Positions 9,095-18,294 of a stretch of DNA of 64,000 bases are shown here, piece by piece. The translations under genes were made by a program, and so were the position numbers. The notes under the pieces are model-generated. The model did not search any database. It worked only from the letters and a program-made list of their open reading frames with translations, and was not told where the DNA came from. The stretch's first letter is position 1, and every line of letters begins with the position of its first letter. This DNA is from Lentilitoribacter sp039986595 (GTDB lineage: Bacteria; Pseudomonadota; Alphaproteobacteria; Rhizobiales; Rhizobiaceae): NCBI GenBank assembly GCA_039986595.1, contig JBDWQJ010000004.1:186001-250000 (forward strand), written 5' to 3'.

Positions 9095-9179
9095 TTGACA
9101 CAGCTTATTATTGTGCATTGTTGGCTCTCATCGGCATTCGGAGCTTTTGTCTAAGGGTGTATGGTGATAATCACACATC

Positions 9180-9530
9180 ATGAGCAAAATAATCTATAAA
9201 ATATGTCCCGTCGAACTTTGGCGCCAAGCTGAAGCTCAAGGTGAGTTTACTGGCGCCCCGATTGATATCCAAGACGGTTACATTCATTTTTCAACTGCAG
9301 AGCAAAGTGTTGAAACGGCTGCAAAGCATTTTTCAAACCAAGCAAACCTTTTTCTGATTGCAGTTGATGGCGAAAAACTTGGCGACGCACTTAAATATGA
9401 GGTATCGCGCGGCAACGCGCTGTTTCCACATCTGTATGCGAAGCTAAAAATGGATGCAGTTCTTTGGGTGAAACCATTACCTTTGGGTGATGACGGCATG
9501 CATATCTTCCCAGATTTTAACAGCAATTGA
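9180..9530 (+). CDS. DUF952 family protein
   Basis: A small cytoplasmic protein of 116 residues of the DUF952 family. The family hallmarks are GAPIDIQDGYIHFSTAEQ and the later LFPHLYAKL. Its biochemical function is not known; the fold resembles ADP-ribosyl-transfer-type proteins, but I infer nothing from that. It lies immediately upstream of pyrD (6 bases between its stop and the pyrD ATG), a neighbourhood that recurs in Hyphomicrobiales, so the two are one transcription unit. The ATG start is the only sensible one. Confidence 0.9.
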   Translation: MSKIIYKICPVELWRQAEAQGEFTGAPIDIQDGYIHFSTAEQSVETAAKHFSNQANLFLIAVDGEKLGDALKYEVSRGNALFPHLYAKLKMDAVLWVKPLPLGDDGMHIFPDFNSN

Positions 9531-9535
9531 GACCC

Positions 9536-10633
9536 ATGAGTTCACTATATCAAAATCTTCTTCGCTCAGCGATTTTCAAACTCGATGCAGAAATAGCCCA
9601 TGGCTTGTCGATCAAAGCTCTAAAGCTTGGCACGATACCAAGACCTGTTCACAATATAGATGCGCGTCTTACGAAACGTGTTGCAGGGCTTGATTTTACA
9701 AACCCTGTGGGGATGGCCGCAGGGTTTGATAAAAATGCCGAAGTACCCGTTGCGCTTTTAAAAATGGGTTTTGGTTTTACTGAAGTTGGCACGATCACAC
9801 CGATGCCTCAGCCGGGCAATCCTAAACCGCGCATTTTTAGGTTACCTGAAGATCACGCCGTGATTAACCGGCTCGGATTTAACAATGAGGGCCATGAGGC
9901 TGCGCTCTCACGCTTGAATTCGATTACTGATCGATCTGGTATTATCGGTGTGAATATCGGGGCCAATAAAACAAGCTCGGATATGATCGAAGATTACGTA
10001 AAAGGCATTCGCGTATTTTATAAATTCGCTGATTATTTTACGGCTAACATATCTTCTCCGAACACGCCTGGATTACGCGATTTACAGGCAAGAGAAACCC
10101 TTGGAAAATTGCTCGAAAGATGCATGTCAGAACGTAACAAACTGGCTGAAACGACCGAAAAGAAAATACCACTTTTTTTAAAAATCGCACCTGATCTCAC
10201 AGAAGAAGGTCTTGATGATATTGCAGCTGAAGTTCTGGCGCACAAACTTGATGGAATTATTATTTCCAATACAACACTATCGCGAAAAGGACTTAAAAAT
10301 CAGTCTGCAAGCTCCGAAACTGGTGGATTGTCTGGCCGACCAATTTTGCAGCGCTCCAATATAATACTTGCAAAAATGCGCCAACGACTGGGCGATAACT
10401 TTCCAATTATTGGTGTCGGCGGGGTTGAAGATGCGTCCTCTGCGATAGAGAAAATGAGGGCAGGAGCTGATTTAATTCAACTCTACACGGGGATGGTTTA
10501 TCAGGGACCAACAATTGCATGCGCGATAAATCGCGGCCTGAGCAAACATTGTGATCAAAACGAACTTGGGCACATCAATGATATTCGCAACACGAGTGTG
10601 AGCGAATATGCGAACCTAGCAATTCCTGAATAG
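9536..10633 (+). CDS. pyrD: Dihydroorotate dehydrogenase (quinone), class 2
   Basis: PyrD oxidises dihydroorotate to orotate in pyrimidine synthesis and passes electrons to membrane quinone. The 365-residue protein has the N-terminal helical membrane-binding extension of class 2 enzymes (SLYQNLLRSAIFKLDAE). FMN-binding segments include VGMAAGFDKNAEVP and IGVGGVEDASSA. The catalytic-serine motif is NISSPNTPGLRDL, and the substrate loop is ISNTTLSR. The ATG at 9536 is chosen over an in-frame TTG at 9527 that would overlap the DUF952 stop. pyrC is in the same window at 56-57 kb but is not linked. Confidence 0.96.
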   Translation: MSSLYQNLLRSAIFKLDAEIAHGLSIKALKLGTIPRPVHNIDARLTKRVAGLDFTNPVGMAAGFDKNAEVPVALLKMGFGFTEVGTITPMPQPGNPKPRIFRLPEDHAVINRLGFNNEGHEAALSRLNSITDRSGIIGVNIGANKTSSDMIEDYVKGIRVFYKFADYFTANISSPNTPGLRDLQARETLGKLLERCMSERNKLAETTEKKIPLFLKIAPDLTEEGLDDIAAEVLAHKLDGIIISNTTLSRKGLKNQSASSETGGLSGRPILQRSNIILAKMRQRLGDNFPIIGVGGVEDASSAIEKMRAGADLIQLYTGMVYQGPTIACAINRGLSKHCDQNELGHINDIRNTSVSEYANLAIPE

Positions 10634-10635
10634 TC

Positions 10636-11073
10636 TTAACTTAAAGCAACGACGACGTTGAATTTTCGACCTTCTGGTACAACACGGAATGAACTGACAA
10701 CTTTTCGACTTGTTCTAGCAAACCCTTCACAGGCGGCACGAATGGTATTAACCGGGCCTTCATAAGAGGGCAGCGGTTGAGCGCCGGATGATTTGACAGG
10801 GATTACATTTTTGAAAGTGATGTTATCAGGTGTCGGCGAATAAAGCTTCTTGACCGCTTTTCGTAACGCTATATTGAGCGTGAGTTGCGGCAGGCTGCCT
10901 GGGTTAAAATCTGTAACAATGATTTCGCCTTCGTCAGATTTTTGTATGCGCACCCAAAAAAATGGGTCTTGGCTCGACACCACTTTAACCGAGAAATCAT
11001 CTGTTTGAACGGATAGGCTTTTACTTGCCGTGAGAGTTTGCAACTCTTCAAAATTGACAATATTCGTCGACAT
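10636..11073 (-). CDS. Unrecognised 145-residue protein
   Basis: I do not recognise a family. The protein is soluble, without signal peptide or membrane segment, and looks alpha/beta with several short strands (FSVKVVSS, FFWVRIQKS, GEIIVTDFN) and a basic C-terminal half (FARTSRKVVSSFRVVPEGRKFNVVVAL). Its stop is two bases from the convergent pyrD stop. Directly upstream of its ATG is a perfect TTAA-N7-TTAAC sequence of the CtrA type, which would make it a cell-cycle-controlled gene. Codon use looks like its neighbours. Reading-frame length and compact placement support a real gene. Confidence 0.75.
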   Translation of the reverse strand: MSTNIVNFEELQTLTASKSLSVQTDDFSVKVVSSQDPFFWVRIQKSDEGEIIVTDFNPGSLPQLTLNIALRKAVKKLYSPTPDNITFKNVIPVKSSGAQPLPSYEGPVNTIRAACEGFARTSRKVVSSFRVVPEGRKFNVVVALS

Positions 11074-11093
11074 ATAAACTCACACGATACGCA

Positions 11094-11109
11094 TTAACAC
11101 TTCCTTAAC
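11094..11109 (-). promoter_or_regulatory. Candidate CtrA binding site
   Basis: TTAACACTTCCTTAAC fits the alphaproteobacterial CtrA full site TTAA-N7-TTAAC exactly (TTAA at 11094-11097, TTAAC at 11105-11109). It begins 21 bases upstream of the start of the minus-strand gene ending at 11073. A half-site ATGGTTAA lies at 11171-11178 in the same gap. The match is by sequence alone. Confidence 0.45.
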
Positions 11110-11199
11110 TATATCGGTTTTTGGGCGTAGCTCAACGCAAATCTACCTTAAAGGTTGAACTTTTATTTTCATGGTTAATTTGAGTAAGGAATTGAGGTG

Positions 11200-13062
11200 C
11201 TAAATATCTTCTGCGCGATGATAGCCTTCAACCCATTTTTCAATGCACTCACGGATTACGTAAGGATCACGCTTAATAACAGCTTTTTCAATGCAATCGA
11301 TCAGCTCAAGCATGTTGTCTTTGCTTAAGTCAGCTTCTTTAGCACGAAAGATTTGCGGGTTATCCGTTGGCAAAGTGCCTGGTTCAATGAGTAATTCTTC
11401 AAATAATTTTTCGCCTGATCTTAAGCCGGTAACGGCAATTTCTATGTCTCCATCGGGATTATCTGCATCTTTGACTTTAAAACCAGATAACTCGATTAAA
11501 CGCGTAGCCAGATCATGAATTTTAATGGGCTCTCCCATATCCAAGACGAAAACTTCTCCACCCTCTGCGGATGCGCTTGCAAGCAGAACTAGCGATGAGG
11601 CTTCAGGGATGGTCATGAAGTACCGCGTCACGTCTCTATGGGTTAGTGTGACAGGACCACCTCTGGCGATCTGCTCTTTAAATAATGGAACAACAGATCC
11701 AGATGATCCCAACACATTTCCAAATCTGACAATTGAGAAAACAGTTTTGTTATGTTCACCTTGTAAATATTGGATGACATGTTCAGCCAATCGTTTTGTC
11801 GCACCCATGACATTGGTTGGATTTACCGCCTTGTCTGTTGAGATCAACGTGAAGCGCTCGACACCATTCTCAACGGCAGATTCTGCTAAAATCTTAGTAC
11901 CCAATACATTGTTGCGCGCGCCCTCAACCTCATTAAACTCAACGAGTGGGACATGTTTATAAGCCGCTGCGTGATATATAGATTTAACATCAAATTTGTT
12001 AATAAGATCATCGACAAGCGTGCGATCTGTAACGTTCCCCAAGCACGGAACGATTTGACCTTTTAAATAATTTGGGTGCGCAGTTAGCTCTGCTTCAATG
12101 CGATAAAGTGCAAATTCTGATAATTCTAAAAGAATAATGCGCCCCACCCTGTTGGTGAGCAATTGTCGACAAATTTCTGAGCCAATGGAACCGCCAGCTC
12201 CGCTCACAAGTACGGTTTTACCTTCAATAATCGCTTTAACTTGCTTGTTTTTAAGATCAATGCTGTCTCGTCCTAAAACTTCATCGACCGAGACCTGACG
12301 CAAAGACCCCAAAACATTCCCTGATTTTATAACATCATTGATGCTAGGCAATTCCCTAATCTTACAATCGAGTTCGCCGAGCGAGGATAAAACCTGACGT
12401 CTACGCGGAGCCGTTAACGAAGGGATGGCAAGAAAGATCTCTTTTACAACGTTATCTTCGACGTAATTTGTCAACGCTTCTGGCGAGGAAACACGCAAGC
12501 CTTCAACGACCAACCCATGGAGCGAACGATTATCATCAACCAAAGCCACGGGACGATACTCAGTGGATTGTTTTAAAGCTAAAATAAGCTGAACACCTGC
12601 TTGCCCTGCGCCAAAAATTGCAACAGGCAACCGGGTGCTCTCTGCATTGATTATATAGCGAATGATATAAATTGCGATCAATCTAATGCTTAAAACTAAC
12701 ATGACAAATGTTAGCATAAAAATGATGGGCACGGTTCTAGGTGCACCCAAAGACAAAAGGATATTAAAGGTAAATCCAAGTAGACTGAGCACAAAGACGG
12801 TAAACCCTGTCTTTGTAATTGCGGAGACATCGAAGCCCGATAACTTTAGTCTATGAAGTTGGAATGCGTAAAATATTATTGGATATGCGAGAAGCAATAT
12901 GCCAAGTAGAGGTAATGAGCGCTCCATAAATTGTAATGGCAATAGATCATTAAGGCGCATGATCAATGCCGCAAATAACGCAAAGGGAATAAGACCTAAA
13001 TCTGTAATTAAGACCAATAGCGCTCTAGCGAATCTTGGCAAGCCATTTAATAATTTACGCAT
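11200..13062 (-). CDS. FlaA1/CapD-type membrane-anchored nucleotide-sugar epimerase/dehydratase
   Basis: A 620-residue polysaccharide biosynthesis protein of the CapD/WbpM type. Four N-terminal transmembrane segments (about residues 10-140) are followed by a CoA-binding-like Rossmann module (VAIFGAGQAGVQLI, about 147-270). The catalytic SDR domain has an NAD motif, VSGAGGSIGSEICRQLL, near 290 and IYHAAAYKHVPLVEFN near 370. VMGATKRLAE near 420 is the altered active-site helix, with Met-x3-Lys in place of Tyr-x3-Lys as in WbpM-type dehydratases. These enzymes make 4-keto-6-deoxy UDP-N-acetylhexosamines for O-antigen, capsule or flagellin glycans. The adjacent divergent sugar transferase gene supports a surface-glycan role. 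The exact product sugar cannot be decided. Confidence 0.9.
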   Translation of the reverse strand: MRKLLNGLPRFARALLVLITDLGLIPFALFAALIMRLNDLLPLQFMERSLPLLGILLLAYPIIFYAFQLHRLKLSGFDVSAITKTGFTVFVLSLLGFTFNILLSLGAPRTVPIIFMLTFVMLVLSIRLIAIYIIRYIINAESTRLPVAIFGAGQAGVQLILALKQSTEYRPVALVDDNRSLHGLVVEGLRVSSPEALTNYVEDNVVKEIFLAIPSLTAPRRRQVLSSLGELDCKIRELPSINDVIKSGNVLGSLRQVSVDEVLGRDSIDLKNKQVKAIIEGKTVLVSGAGGSIGSEICRQLLTNRVGRIILLELSEFALYRIEAELTAHPNYLKGQIVPCLGNVTDRTLVDDLINKFDVKSIYHAAAYKHVPLVEFNEVEGARNNVLGTKILAESAVENGVERFTLISTDKAVNPTNVMGATKRLAEHVIQYLQGEHNKTVFSIVRFGNVLGSSGSVVPLFKEQIARGGPVTLTHRDVTRYFMTIPEASSLVLLASASAEGGEVFVLDMGEPIKIHDLATRLIELSGFKVKDADNPDGDIEIAVTGLRSGEKLFEELLIEPGTLPTDNPQIFRAKEADLSKDNMLELIDCIEKAVIKRDPYVIRECIEKWVEGYHRAEDI

Positions 13063-13272
13063 CTAACAATTTTCTATTGCATCCTATAAAACTGGGGTAT
13101 CTGAATTGCCTTTGTTAAGCAACTATCAGAATTACCGTAAACTAAAGATAAACGCTAATTACGTCAAAACTTACCATTAAAGTATTTCCTCATTGAACTG
13201 ATTGAGATTTTATCAACATACATGCTAAGAGCAGTTTCATGTTTATAATTTGTGATAACTAGCCGAGTTCCG

Positions 13273-13839
13273 ATGCTTTATTCTCTCTTTAAGAAAACCT
13301 TTGACTACGGCGTGTCAATTTCAATTATGGTTGTCTTTTGGTGGTTATTTATTTTTATAGCGTTGCTTATAAAGTTGAGCTCTAAGGGCCCTGTTATTCT
13401 TGCGCAAAAGCGCGTCGGCTTAAACGGTAATGAGTTTATATGCTATAAGTTTAGAACCATGCATGTTGGCACAAAGGTTGCTGCAACCCATGAAGTTGGC
13501 GCAAATAACATCACGAAAATTGGTGGGTTTTTACGCAAATCGAAGTTGGATGAATTGCCGCAAATTTGGAATATCATCAAAAACGAAATGAGTTTTGTCG
13601 GCCCGCGCCCATGTCTACCTTCGCAGGCTGAACTTATTAAACTTCGCACTGAGGCGAAAATATTTAGCGATTTACCCGGCATTACAGGCTGGGCTCAAGC
13701 TCAAGGCATCGACATGAGCGACCCTCAACATTTGGTCAATACTGAGGTCGAATATCTATCAAAACGTTCAATTTCATTTGACATCAAAATACTTTTTGCA
13801 ACATTTATTGGTCGTGGCAACGGGGATCGCACCCGCTAG
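13273..13839 (+). CDS. Undecaprenyl-phosphate sugar phosphotransferase (bacterial sugar transferase family)
   Basis: This monotopic membrane enzyme transfers a hexose- or HexNAc-1-phosphate from a nucleotide sugar to undecaprenyl phosphate, the first step in assembling a surface polysaccharide repeat. The 188 residues correspond to the short, catalytic-domain-only class (PglC-like). A single N-terminal re-entrant hydrophobic segment precedes IKLSSKGPVILAQKRVG. Family motifs follow: FICYKFRTM, LRKSKLDELPQIWNI, EMSFVGPRPCLPSQ and LPGITGWAQAQG. The ATG at 13273 is chosen because the family begins a few residues before KKTFD. A GTG at 13252 is in frame but lacks a ribosome-binding site. It is divergent from the CapD-like gene. 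Confidence 0.88.
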   Translation: MLYSLFKKTFDYGVSISIMVVFWWLFIFIALLIKLSSKGPVILAQKRVGLNGNEFICYKFRTMHVGTKVAATHEVGANNITKIGGFLRKSKLDELPQIWNIIKNEMSFVGPRPCLPSQAELIKLRTEAKIFSDLPGITGWAQAQGIDMSDPQHLVNTEVEYLSKRSISFDIKILFATFIGRGNGDRTR

Positions 13840-13937
13840 AGCCTTCAAATATCAAGTGTTGAACGGGATAATTAGACTGTTAACAATTTGATTTATTCAT
13901 CGTATGGTTCGCCGGTGTTCAAGATGGAAAGAGATTA

Positions 13938-14936
13938 ATGCCTGTAACAGCTCAAGATGTCGCCGATAAAGCTGGGGTTTCTCGCTCGGCCGTATCGCGT
14001 GCTTTTACCCCTGGCGCATCCGTATCAGCGCGTATGCGAAAACGAGTTGAGGATGCTGCAAAAGATTTGGGCTATAGCCCTAACGTTTTAGCCAGCAGCT
14101 TAACGACACGGCGAACCAAGCTTATTGGACTGGTTTCAGATAACTTTCAGAACCCGTTGTTTTTGGAAGTGTTTGATCTGTTTTCCCGTGGGTTACAGGA
14201 GAAAGGTCTAAGACCGCTTTTGTTAAATTTATCAGGTGAGCACAATCCGGAAAATTCTGTTCATCTACTACGTCAATATTCTGTCGATGGTGTAATTGTT
14301 GCCTCATCAACCTTGCCGCCAGGGTTTGCGAAAGCATTTTCCGATGAAGGCATTCCAATCGTACATTCCTTTGGTCGACATGCGGTTTCTCCGGCGGTGA
14401 CCATTGTTGGTATTGATAATGTTGAATGCGGCCGAATGGCGGCCCAAGCTTTGTTATCATGTGGCTATAAATCTGTTGGTTTTATCGGTGGGCCAGAACT
14501 TGCCAGTTCTACACAAGATCGCGTGACGGGATTTCGTGAAGAAATTGCCAAACACCCCGAAGTGCATGTAACCCATTCCTATGCTAACGCATATTCCTTT
14601 AAAGCCGGTCGGGCAGAAATGCAGAGACTACTAAAACACAATCCGCAACAAGCATATTTTTGTGGAGATGATGCATTAGCGGTCGGTGCAATGAGCGCGG
14701 CCGAAGATGCAGGCTACAACGTTCCCAGTGATATTGGGTTCATTGGACTAAACGACATGGAAATTGCGTCTTGGCAAAACATTAATCTTACAACGATTAA
14801 ACAGCCTATAAAAGACATCATCAATTCGTCCTTGGAGCTGATGTTTGAAATGCTCGAAGATCCAGACCACGAACCGCAGGCAAAGATTTTTCCATGCGAA
14901 ATTATCGAACGCGGTACACTAATCAAAAAAGCTTGA
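13938..14936 (+). CDS. LacI family transcriptional regulator
   Basis: A 332-residue repressor with an N-terminal helix-turn-helix (TAQDVADKAGVSRSAVSRAF, residues 3-22) and hinge (YSPNVLASSLTTRRTKLIGLV). A periplasmic-binding-protein-like effector domain follows, with FIGLNDMEIASW and TTIKQPI as in LacI/GalR proteins that sense a sugar. It converges with the three-gene minus-strand catabolic operon at 15042-18255. A palindrome of LacI-operator form stands in front of that operon, so control of it is the natural inference. No equally good site is visible ahead of the regulator itself. Confidence 0.92.
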   Translation: MPVTAQDVADKAGVSRSAVSRAFTPGASVSARMRKRVEDAAKDLGYSPNVLASSLTTRRTKLIGLVSDNFQNPLFLEVFDLFSRGLQEKGLRPLLLNLSGEHNPENSVHLLRQYSVDGVIVASSTLPPGFAKAFSDEGIPIVHSFGRHAVSPAVTIVGIDNVECGRMAAQALLSCGYKSVGFIGGPELASSTQDRVTGFREEIAKHPEVHVTHSYANAYSFKAGRAEMQRLLKHNPQQAYFCGDDALAVGAMSAAEDAGYNVPSDIGFIGLNDMEIASWQNINLTTIKQPIKDIINSSLELMFEMLEDPDHEPQAKIFPCEIIERGTLIKKA

Positions 14937-14982
14937 GGTGCTAATTAGCAATTCGTCTGATCTTTACATATGACTTCATCAT

Positions 14983-15023
14983 AAAAAAATGCCGTGCGAT
15001 CCAACCAGGTCACACGGCATTTT
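14983..15023. terminator. Bidirectional terminator between LacI gene and oxidoreductase operon
   Basis: AAAATGCCGTG (14986-14996) pairs with CACGGCATTTT (15013-15023) around a 16-base loop. The A run on the left gives a T run for the minus-strand operon. The plus strand has only TTT, so termination of the LacI transcript may be weaker. It lies between the two convergent stops. Confidence 0.8.
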
Positions 15024-15041
15024 GCTTGAAAGGTGTTTTAA

Positions 15042-16199
15042 CTATCGAAACATTGGCGGACGCGCATCGAGCCATTCACCATAGTTTTTGCCAGATTGTG
15101 CAACTGCAACCACAGCTGCCATGGAACGTAATCCATCCTCCGCACGCGGATAAAGATTAGCTGCAGGATCCATGTCACGGTTTTCTTTTTGTGCATTGAT
15201 TGCTTCTGCAAGATCTAGATAGATATTTGCAAATGCAAGCGGCATGCCTTCTGAGTGCCCCACTGTCACGCGTGATGCACGATCAGCTTCAGGGGACAAA
15301 TTTCCCTCCCCACGTTCAATAATCTGTAAACGTTCACCCAATGGCATGAAGAAAAGCTGGTTTGGTTGCTCTTGAGACCAACGAAGACCTCCTTTTTCAC
15401 CGAAAACTTGAATGCCTAATCCATGCTGACGTCCGATTGCGATCGATGATGTCCAAAGACGGCCAACAGTGCCTCCGTCCATTCGGAAATTGACCATAGC
15501 GTCATCTTCTAATGTGCGAACCGGAATGCATGATACGGTATCAGCGGATAGTTTTTCCACTTCTTGACCGGTGACAAAACTTGCCATGTGAAGCGCGTGA
15601 ATACCGCAATCAGCAAATTGCGCCGAAACGCCTGCTTGTGCAGGATCATAACGCCAGCGAACACGTGGATTATCTGCATCTTCTGCATCTGCATGATGGC
15701 CATGGGAAAATTCAGCATTTACAACACGAATAGCGCCAAGATCTCCGCGTGCGATCATCGCCTTCATATGGCGCACGAGCGAATAACCGCTATAGCCGTA
15801 ATTCACCGCGCAAATCTTACCCACTTTGTTGGCAGTGCGAACGATATCTTCGCCTTCTTCAACCGTCATAGTCATAGGTTTTTCGCACAACACATTAAAA
15901 CCTGCTTCCAAAAACGCTTTGGTAATTTCGTAATGCGTTGAGTTAGGTGTTGCGACCGTGACCAGATCAACGCGATCTTCGCGATCTTTTTCGCCTGCAA
16001 GCATTTCCTGCCAGCTGCCATAGGAGCGTTCTGCAGCAAGTCCTAATTTTTGGCCGTAAGCGCGGCCTTCTTCTGGGCGGTAATCAAGCGCACCAGCAAC
16101 GAATTCAAACTCACCGTCAATGCCAGAGCCTAGTCTGTGTGCCGGACCAATTTGGCTGCCTTCACCGCCGCCAATCATGCCCCATTTTAATTTTGCCAT
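15042..16199 (-). CDS. Gfo/Idh/MocA family NAD(P)-dependent dehydrogenase
   Basis: A 385-residue sugar or polyol oxidoreductase. The N-terminal Rossmann motif is MIGGGEGSQIGPAHRL (residues 8-23), followed by VDLVTVATPNSTHYE and the catalytic-lysine motif CEKPMTM near residue 110. The C-terminal alpha/beta domain contains AQFADCGIHALHMASFV with the conserved His. The unusual GGGEGSQIG loop and the 385-residue length fit the subgroup acting on inositol-like or 3-keto-sugar substrates. It is the last gene of an operon with an IolE-like protein (0 bases between) and a second dehydrogenase. The precise substrate is unknown. Confidence 0.88.
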   Translation of the reverse strand: MAKLKWGMIGGGEGSQIGPAHRLGSGIDGEFEFVAGALDYRPEEGRAYGQKLGLAAERSYGSWQEMLAGEKDREDRVDLVTVATPNSTHYEITKAFLEAGFNVLCEKPMTMTVEEGEDIVRTANKVGKICAVNYGYSGYSLVRHMKAMIARGDLGAIRVVNAEFSHGHHADAEDADNPRVRWRYDPAQAGVSAQFADCGIHALHMASFVTGQEVEKLSADTVSCIPVRTLEDDAMVNFRMDGGTVGRLWTSSIAIGRQHGLGIQVFGEKGGLRWSQEQPNQLFFMPLGERLQIIERGEGNLSPEADRASRVTVGHSEGMPLAFANIYLDLAEAINAQKENRDMDPAANLYPRAEDGLRSMAAVVAVAQSGKNYGEWLDARPPMFR

Positions 16200-17102
16200 T
16201 TATGCGTCCTCGCTAAAACCAATAGAAGCCAAAAACTCACGATTGAAACGTGCATCACCAACTGGATCATTTTCCAATGTAGGATCAATATCCTGTTCAA
16301 CCGTGCACCATCCAGAGAAGTTGTTGTCTGTCAGTATTTTATAAACACTTGGGAAATCAACATCACCTTGACCGAGTTTACAAAAAATATGCTGCCCACA
16401 AGCATCGTAAAAATCCGTGCGGTTTTTCACAACATTGGCTTTTACTACCGGGTCAATATCTTTAAAATGCATGTATGAAATACGGCTGATGTATTTTTCC
16501 ATAAATGCTATCGGATCAAACCCTGCATAGCTGTGGTGGCCTGTATCAAAGCAAATCTTCAAAACGCTTTCATCAACCTCAGACAATAGCTTTTCAAGTT
16601 CTGGTTCGAAATCCATGAAACCGCCTGCATGCGCGTGAATACCCACCGTTAGACCAAATTCTTCTGCGCCCATTTTTGCAACATATGCAATACGATCGCG
16701 AAATGCAGACCATTCCGCAGCGTCCATTTGTTCAGCTTCAGATGCACGACCTGCCGTAGGTGCACGACGTGGTGAGATGGAATCAATTAGGACCAGGTGT
16801 TCAGCGCCATGGGCTTTAAGTGCTTCACATGTTCTACGAGACGCGTCTTTTACATCATCCCATGCATTGGCATCATGAAACGCGCGAAAAACAACGCCGC
16901 CGATGAGCTCTAATTCATGTTTTGATAGCGCATCGCCAAGCTCTGACGGGTCCTCAGGCATATATCCAATAGGACCAAGCTCGATGCCATTATAACCTGC
17001 GTCTTTGCAATCTTTTAGCACATTTTGCCAATTTGGATTGCGAGGATCATCTGCAAATTCCACACCCCATGAACAGGGTGCATTGCCTATTCTAATTGTC
17101 AT
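16200..17102 (-). CDS. Sugar phosphate isomerase/epimerase, IolE-like TIM barrel
   Basis: A 300-residue xylose-isomerase-like TIM-barrel protein. The start IRIGNAPCSWGVEF closely resembles inosose dehydratase (IolE), and metal-binding residues of this fold appear in GIHAHAGGFMDFE, ICFDTGHHSYAGFDP, YMHFKDID and WCTVEQDID. IolE removes water from 2-keto-myo-inositol. Related proteins act as epimerases or hydratases of keto sugars. Being flanked by two Gfo/Idh/MocA dehydrogenases, it probably works on the keto product made by one of them. The full iol set (iolB, iolC, iolD) is not in this window. Confidence 0.85.
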   Translation of the reverse strand: MTIRIGNAPCSWGVEFADDPRNPNWQNVLKDCKDAGYNGIELGPIGYMPEDPSELGDALSKHELELIGGVVFRAFHDANAWDDVKDASRRTCEALKAHGAEHLVLIDSISPRRAPTAGRASEAEQMDAAEWSAFRDRIAYVAKMGAEEFGLTVGIHAHAGGFMDFEPELEKLLSEVDESVLKICFDTGHHSYAGFDPIAFMEKYISRISYMHFKDIDPVVKANVVKNRTDFYDACGQHIFCKLGQGDVDFPSVYKILTDNNFSGWCTVEQDIDPTLENDPVGDARFNREFLASIGFSEDA

Positions 17103-17121
17103 ATTCTAGTCTTTCAAAAAA

Positions 17122-18255
17122 TTAAATATCGTTGATATTGAGCCACTTTTTCTCTGCGGCTGATTTAAAGGCGGTCGAGACAATTTGCATAACGTCTAGC
17201 CCGTCTTGAAATGTTGGCCAAATGGCTGTCTTGGTCGCTATTGCTTCTAAGAAGTCTTTGGCTTCAATAATAATCTGATCCTGATATCCGGTTCCGTGCC
17301 CGGGTCCCTGGCAAAACGGCAAATAATCTGGATGCTCAGGTCCTGTAAATATCTTTTTAAACCCTTGCTGGGCAGCCGGTGCATCCATTTCATATAACCA
17401 GAGCGCATTTTGATCTTCTTGATCAAAACGGATAGCACCTTTAGTTCCGGTAATTTCATAGGCATAGCCCATTTTCCGGCCTGATGCGACGCGACTGAAA
17501 TACATATGCCCCATAACGCCATTTTTAAATCGGCACATCATCTGGCCATGATCATCATTGGTCACATCTTCCATTTTACCTGTTTGTGGATGGGGACGCT
17601 TGTTGTGAACTGTATCAACTTCGGCGATTAACCCATCAATGGGGCCGATCAAAGCCAATGCGGCATTAATCATATGAGGTGCCAAATCGCCCATTGTACC
17701 ATTTGCATCACCTTTTGTGCGCCAAGTGGAGGGTGCGTTCGGATCTGCCAAAAAGTCCTCTGTATGCTCACCACGGAACCAAGTAATATCTCCAATGGCA
17801 CCATCAGCGATCAACTTACGCGCATATTGTGAGGCGGGTGTGCGAATATAATTATACGCAACCATATTAATAGCATCGTGTTTTGCAGCACTTTGGACCA
17901 TCGCTTTCGCGTCTTCTAAAGAAGCACCCATCGGCTTTTCACACAAAACGGGTTTTCCAAGTGCAAAAGCAGCCTCAGCTATCTCGCGATGTGTGCTTTG
18001 GGGAGAGGCAATAACAATTGCACCCACTTTTGGATCATTGACCAATTCCTGCCAATCGGTTGTCGCACGCGCAAATCCATAGGCTTTGCGGTACCGCTCA
18101 GCTGAACTTTGCGAGGTTGCACAAACCATTTCCAATACCGGTCTGAGTTCTGTATTAAATATGGCGCCAACTGATGACATGGCTACAGCATGTGCTTTGC
18201 CCATATAGCCACCACCAACGATCCCAATACCGATCGTATTATCGATGTTTGTCAT
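17122..18255 (-). CDS. Gfo/Idh/MocA family NAD(P)-dependent dehydrogenase
   Basis: A 377-residue oxidoreductase with the Rossmann motif IGIVGGGYMGKAHAVAM (residues 10-26), VGAIVIASPQSTH and the catalytic EKP motif (LCEKPMGASLEDA). A substrate-domain helix follows, with GDLAPHMINAALALIG. It is the first gene of the minus-strand operon. A LacI-type palindrome lies 40 bases upstream of its ATG, and the ATG is preceded by GGAGGAACGAC on the minus strand, a strong ribosome-binding site. Together with the IolE-like and second dehydrogenase genes it suggests oxidative breakdown of a cyclitol or keto sugar, with no transporter nearby. Confidence 0.88.
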   Translation of the reverse strand: MTNIDNTIGIGIVGGGYMGKAHAVAMSSVGAIFNTELRPVLEMVCATSQSSAERYRKAYGFARATTDWQELVNDPKVGAIVIASPQSTHREIAEAAFALGKPVLCEKPMGASLEDAKAMVQSAAKHDAINMVAYNYIRTPASQYARKLIADGAIGDITWFRGEHTEDFLADPNAPSTWRTKGDANGTMGDLAPHMINAALALIGPIDGLIAEVDTVHNKRPHPQTGKMEDVTNDDHGQMMCRFKNGVMGHMYFSRVASGRKMGYAYEITGTKGAIRFDQEDQNALWLYEMDAPAAQQGFKKIFTGPEHPDYLPFCQGPGHGTGYQDQIIIEAKDFLEAIATKTAIWPTFQDGLDVMQIVSTAFKSAAEKKWLNINDI

Positions 18256-18294
18256 GTCGTTCCTCCCAGAAAACAGGCCGCAAACTTAACCATC

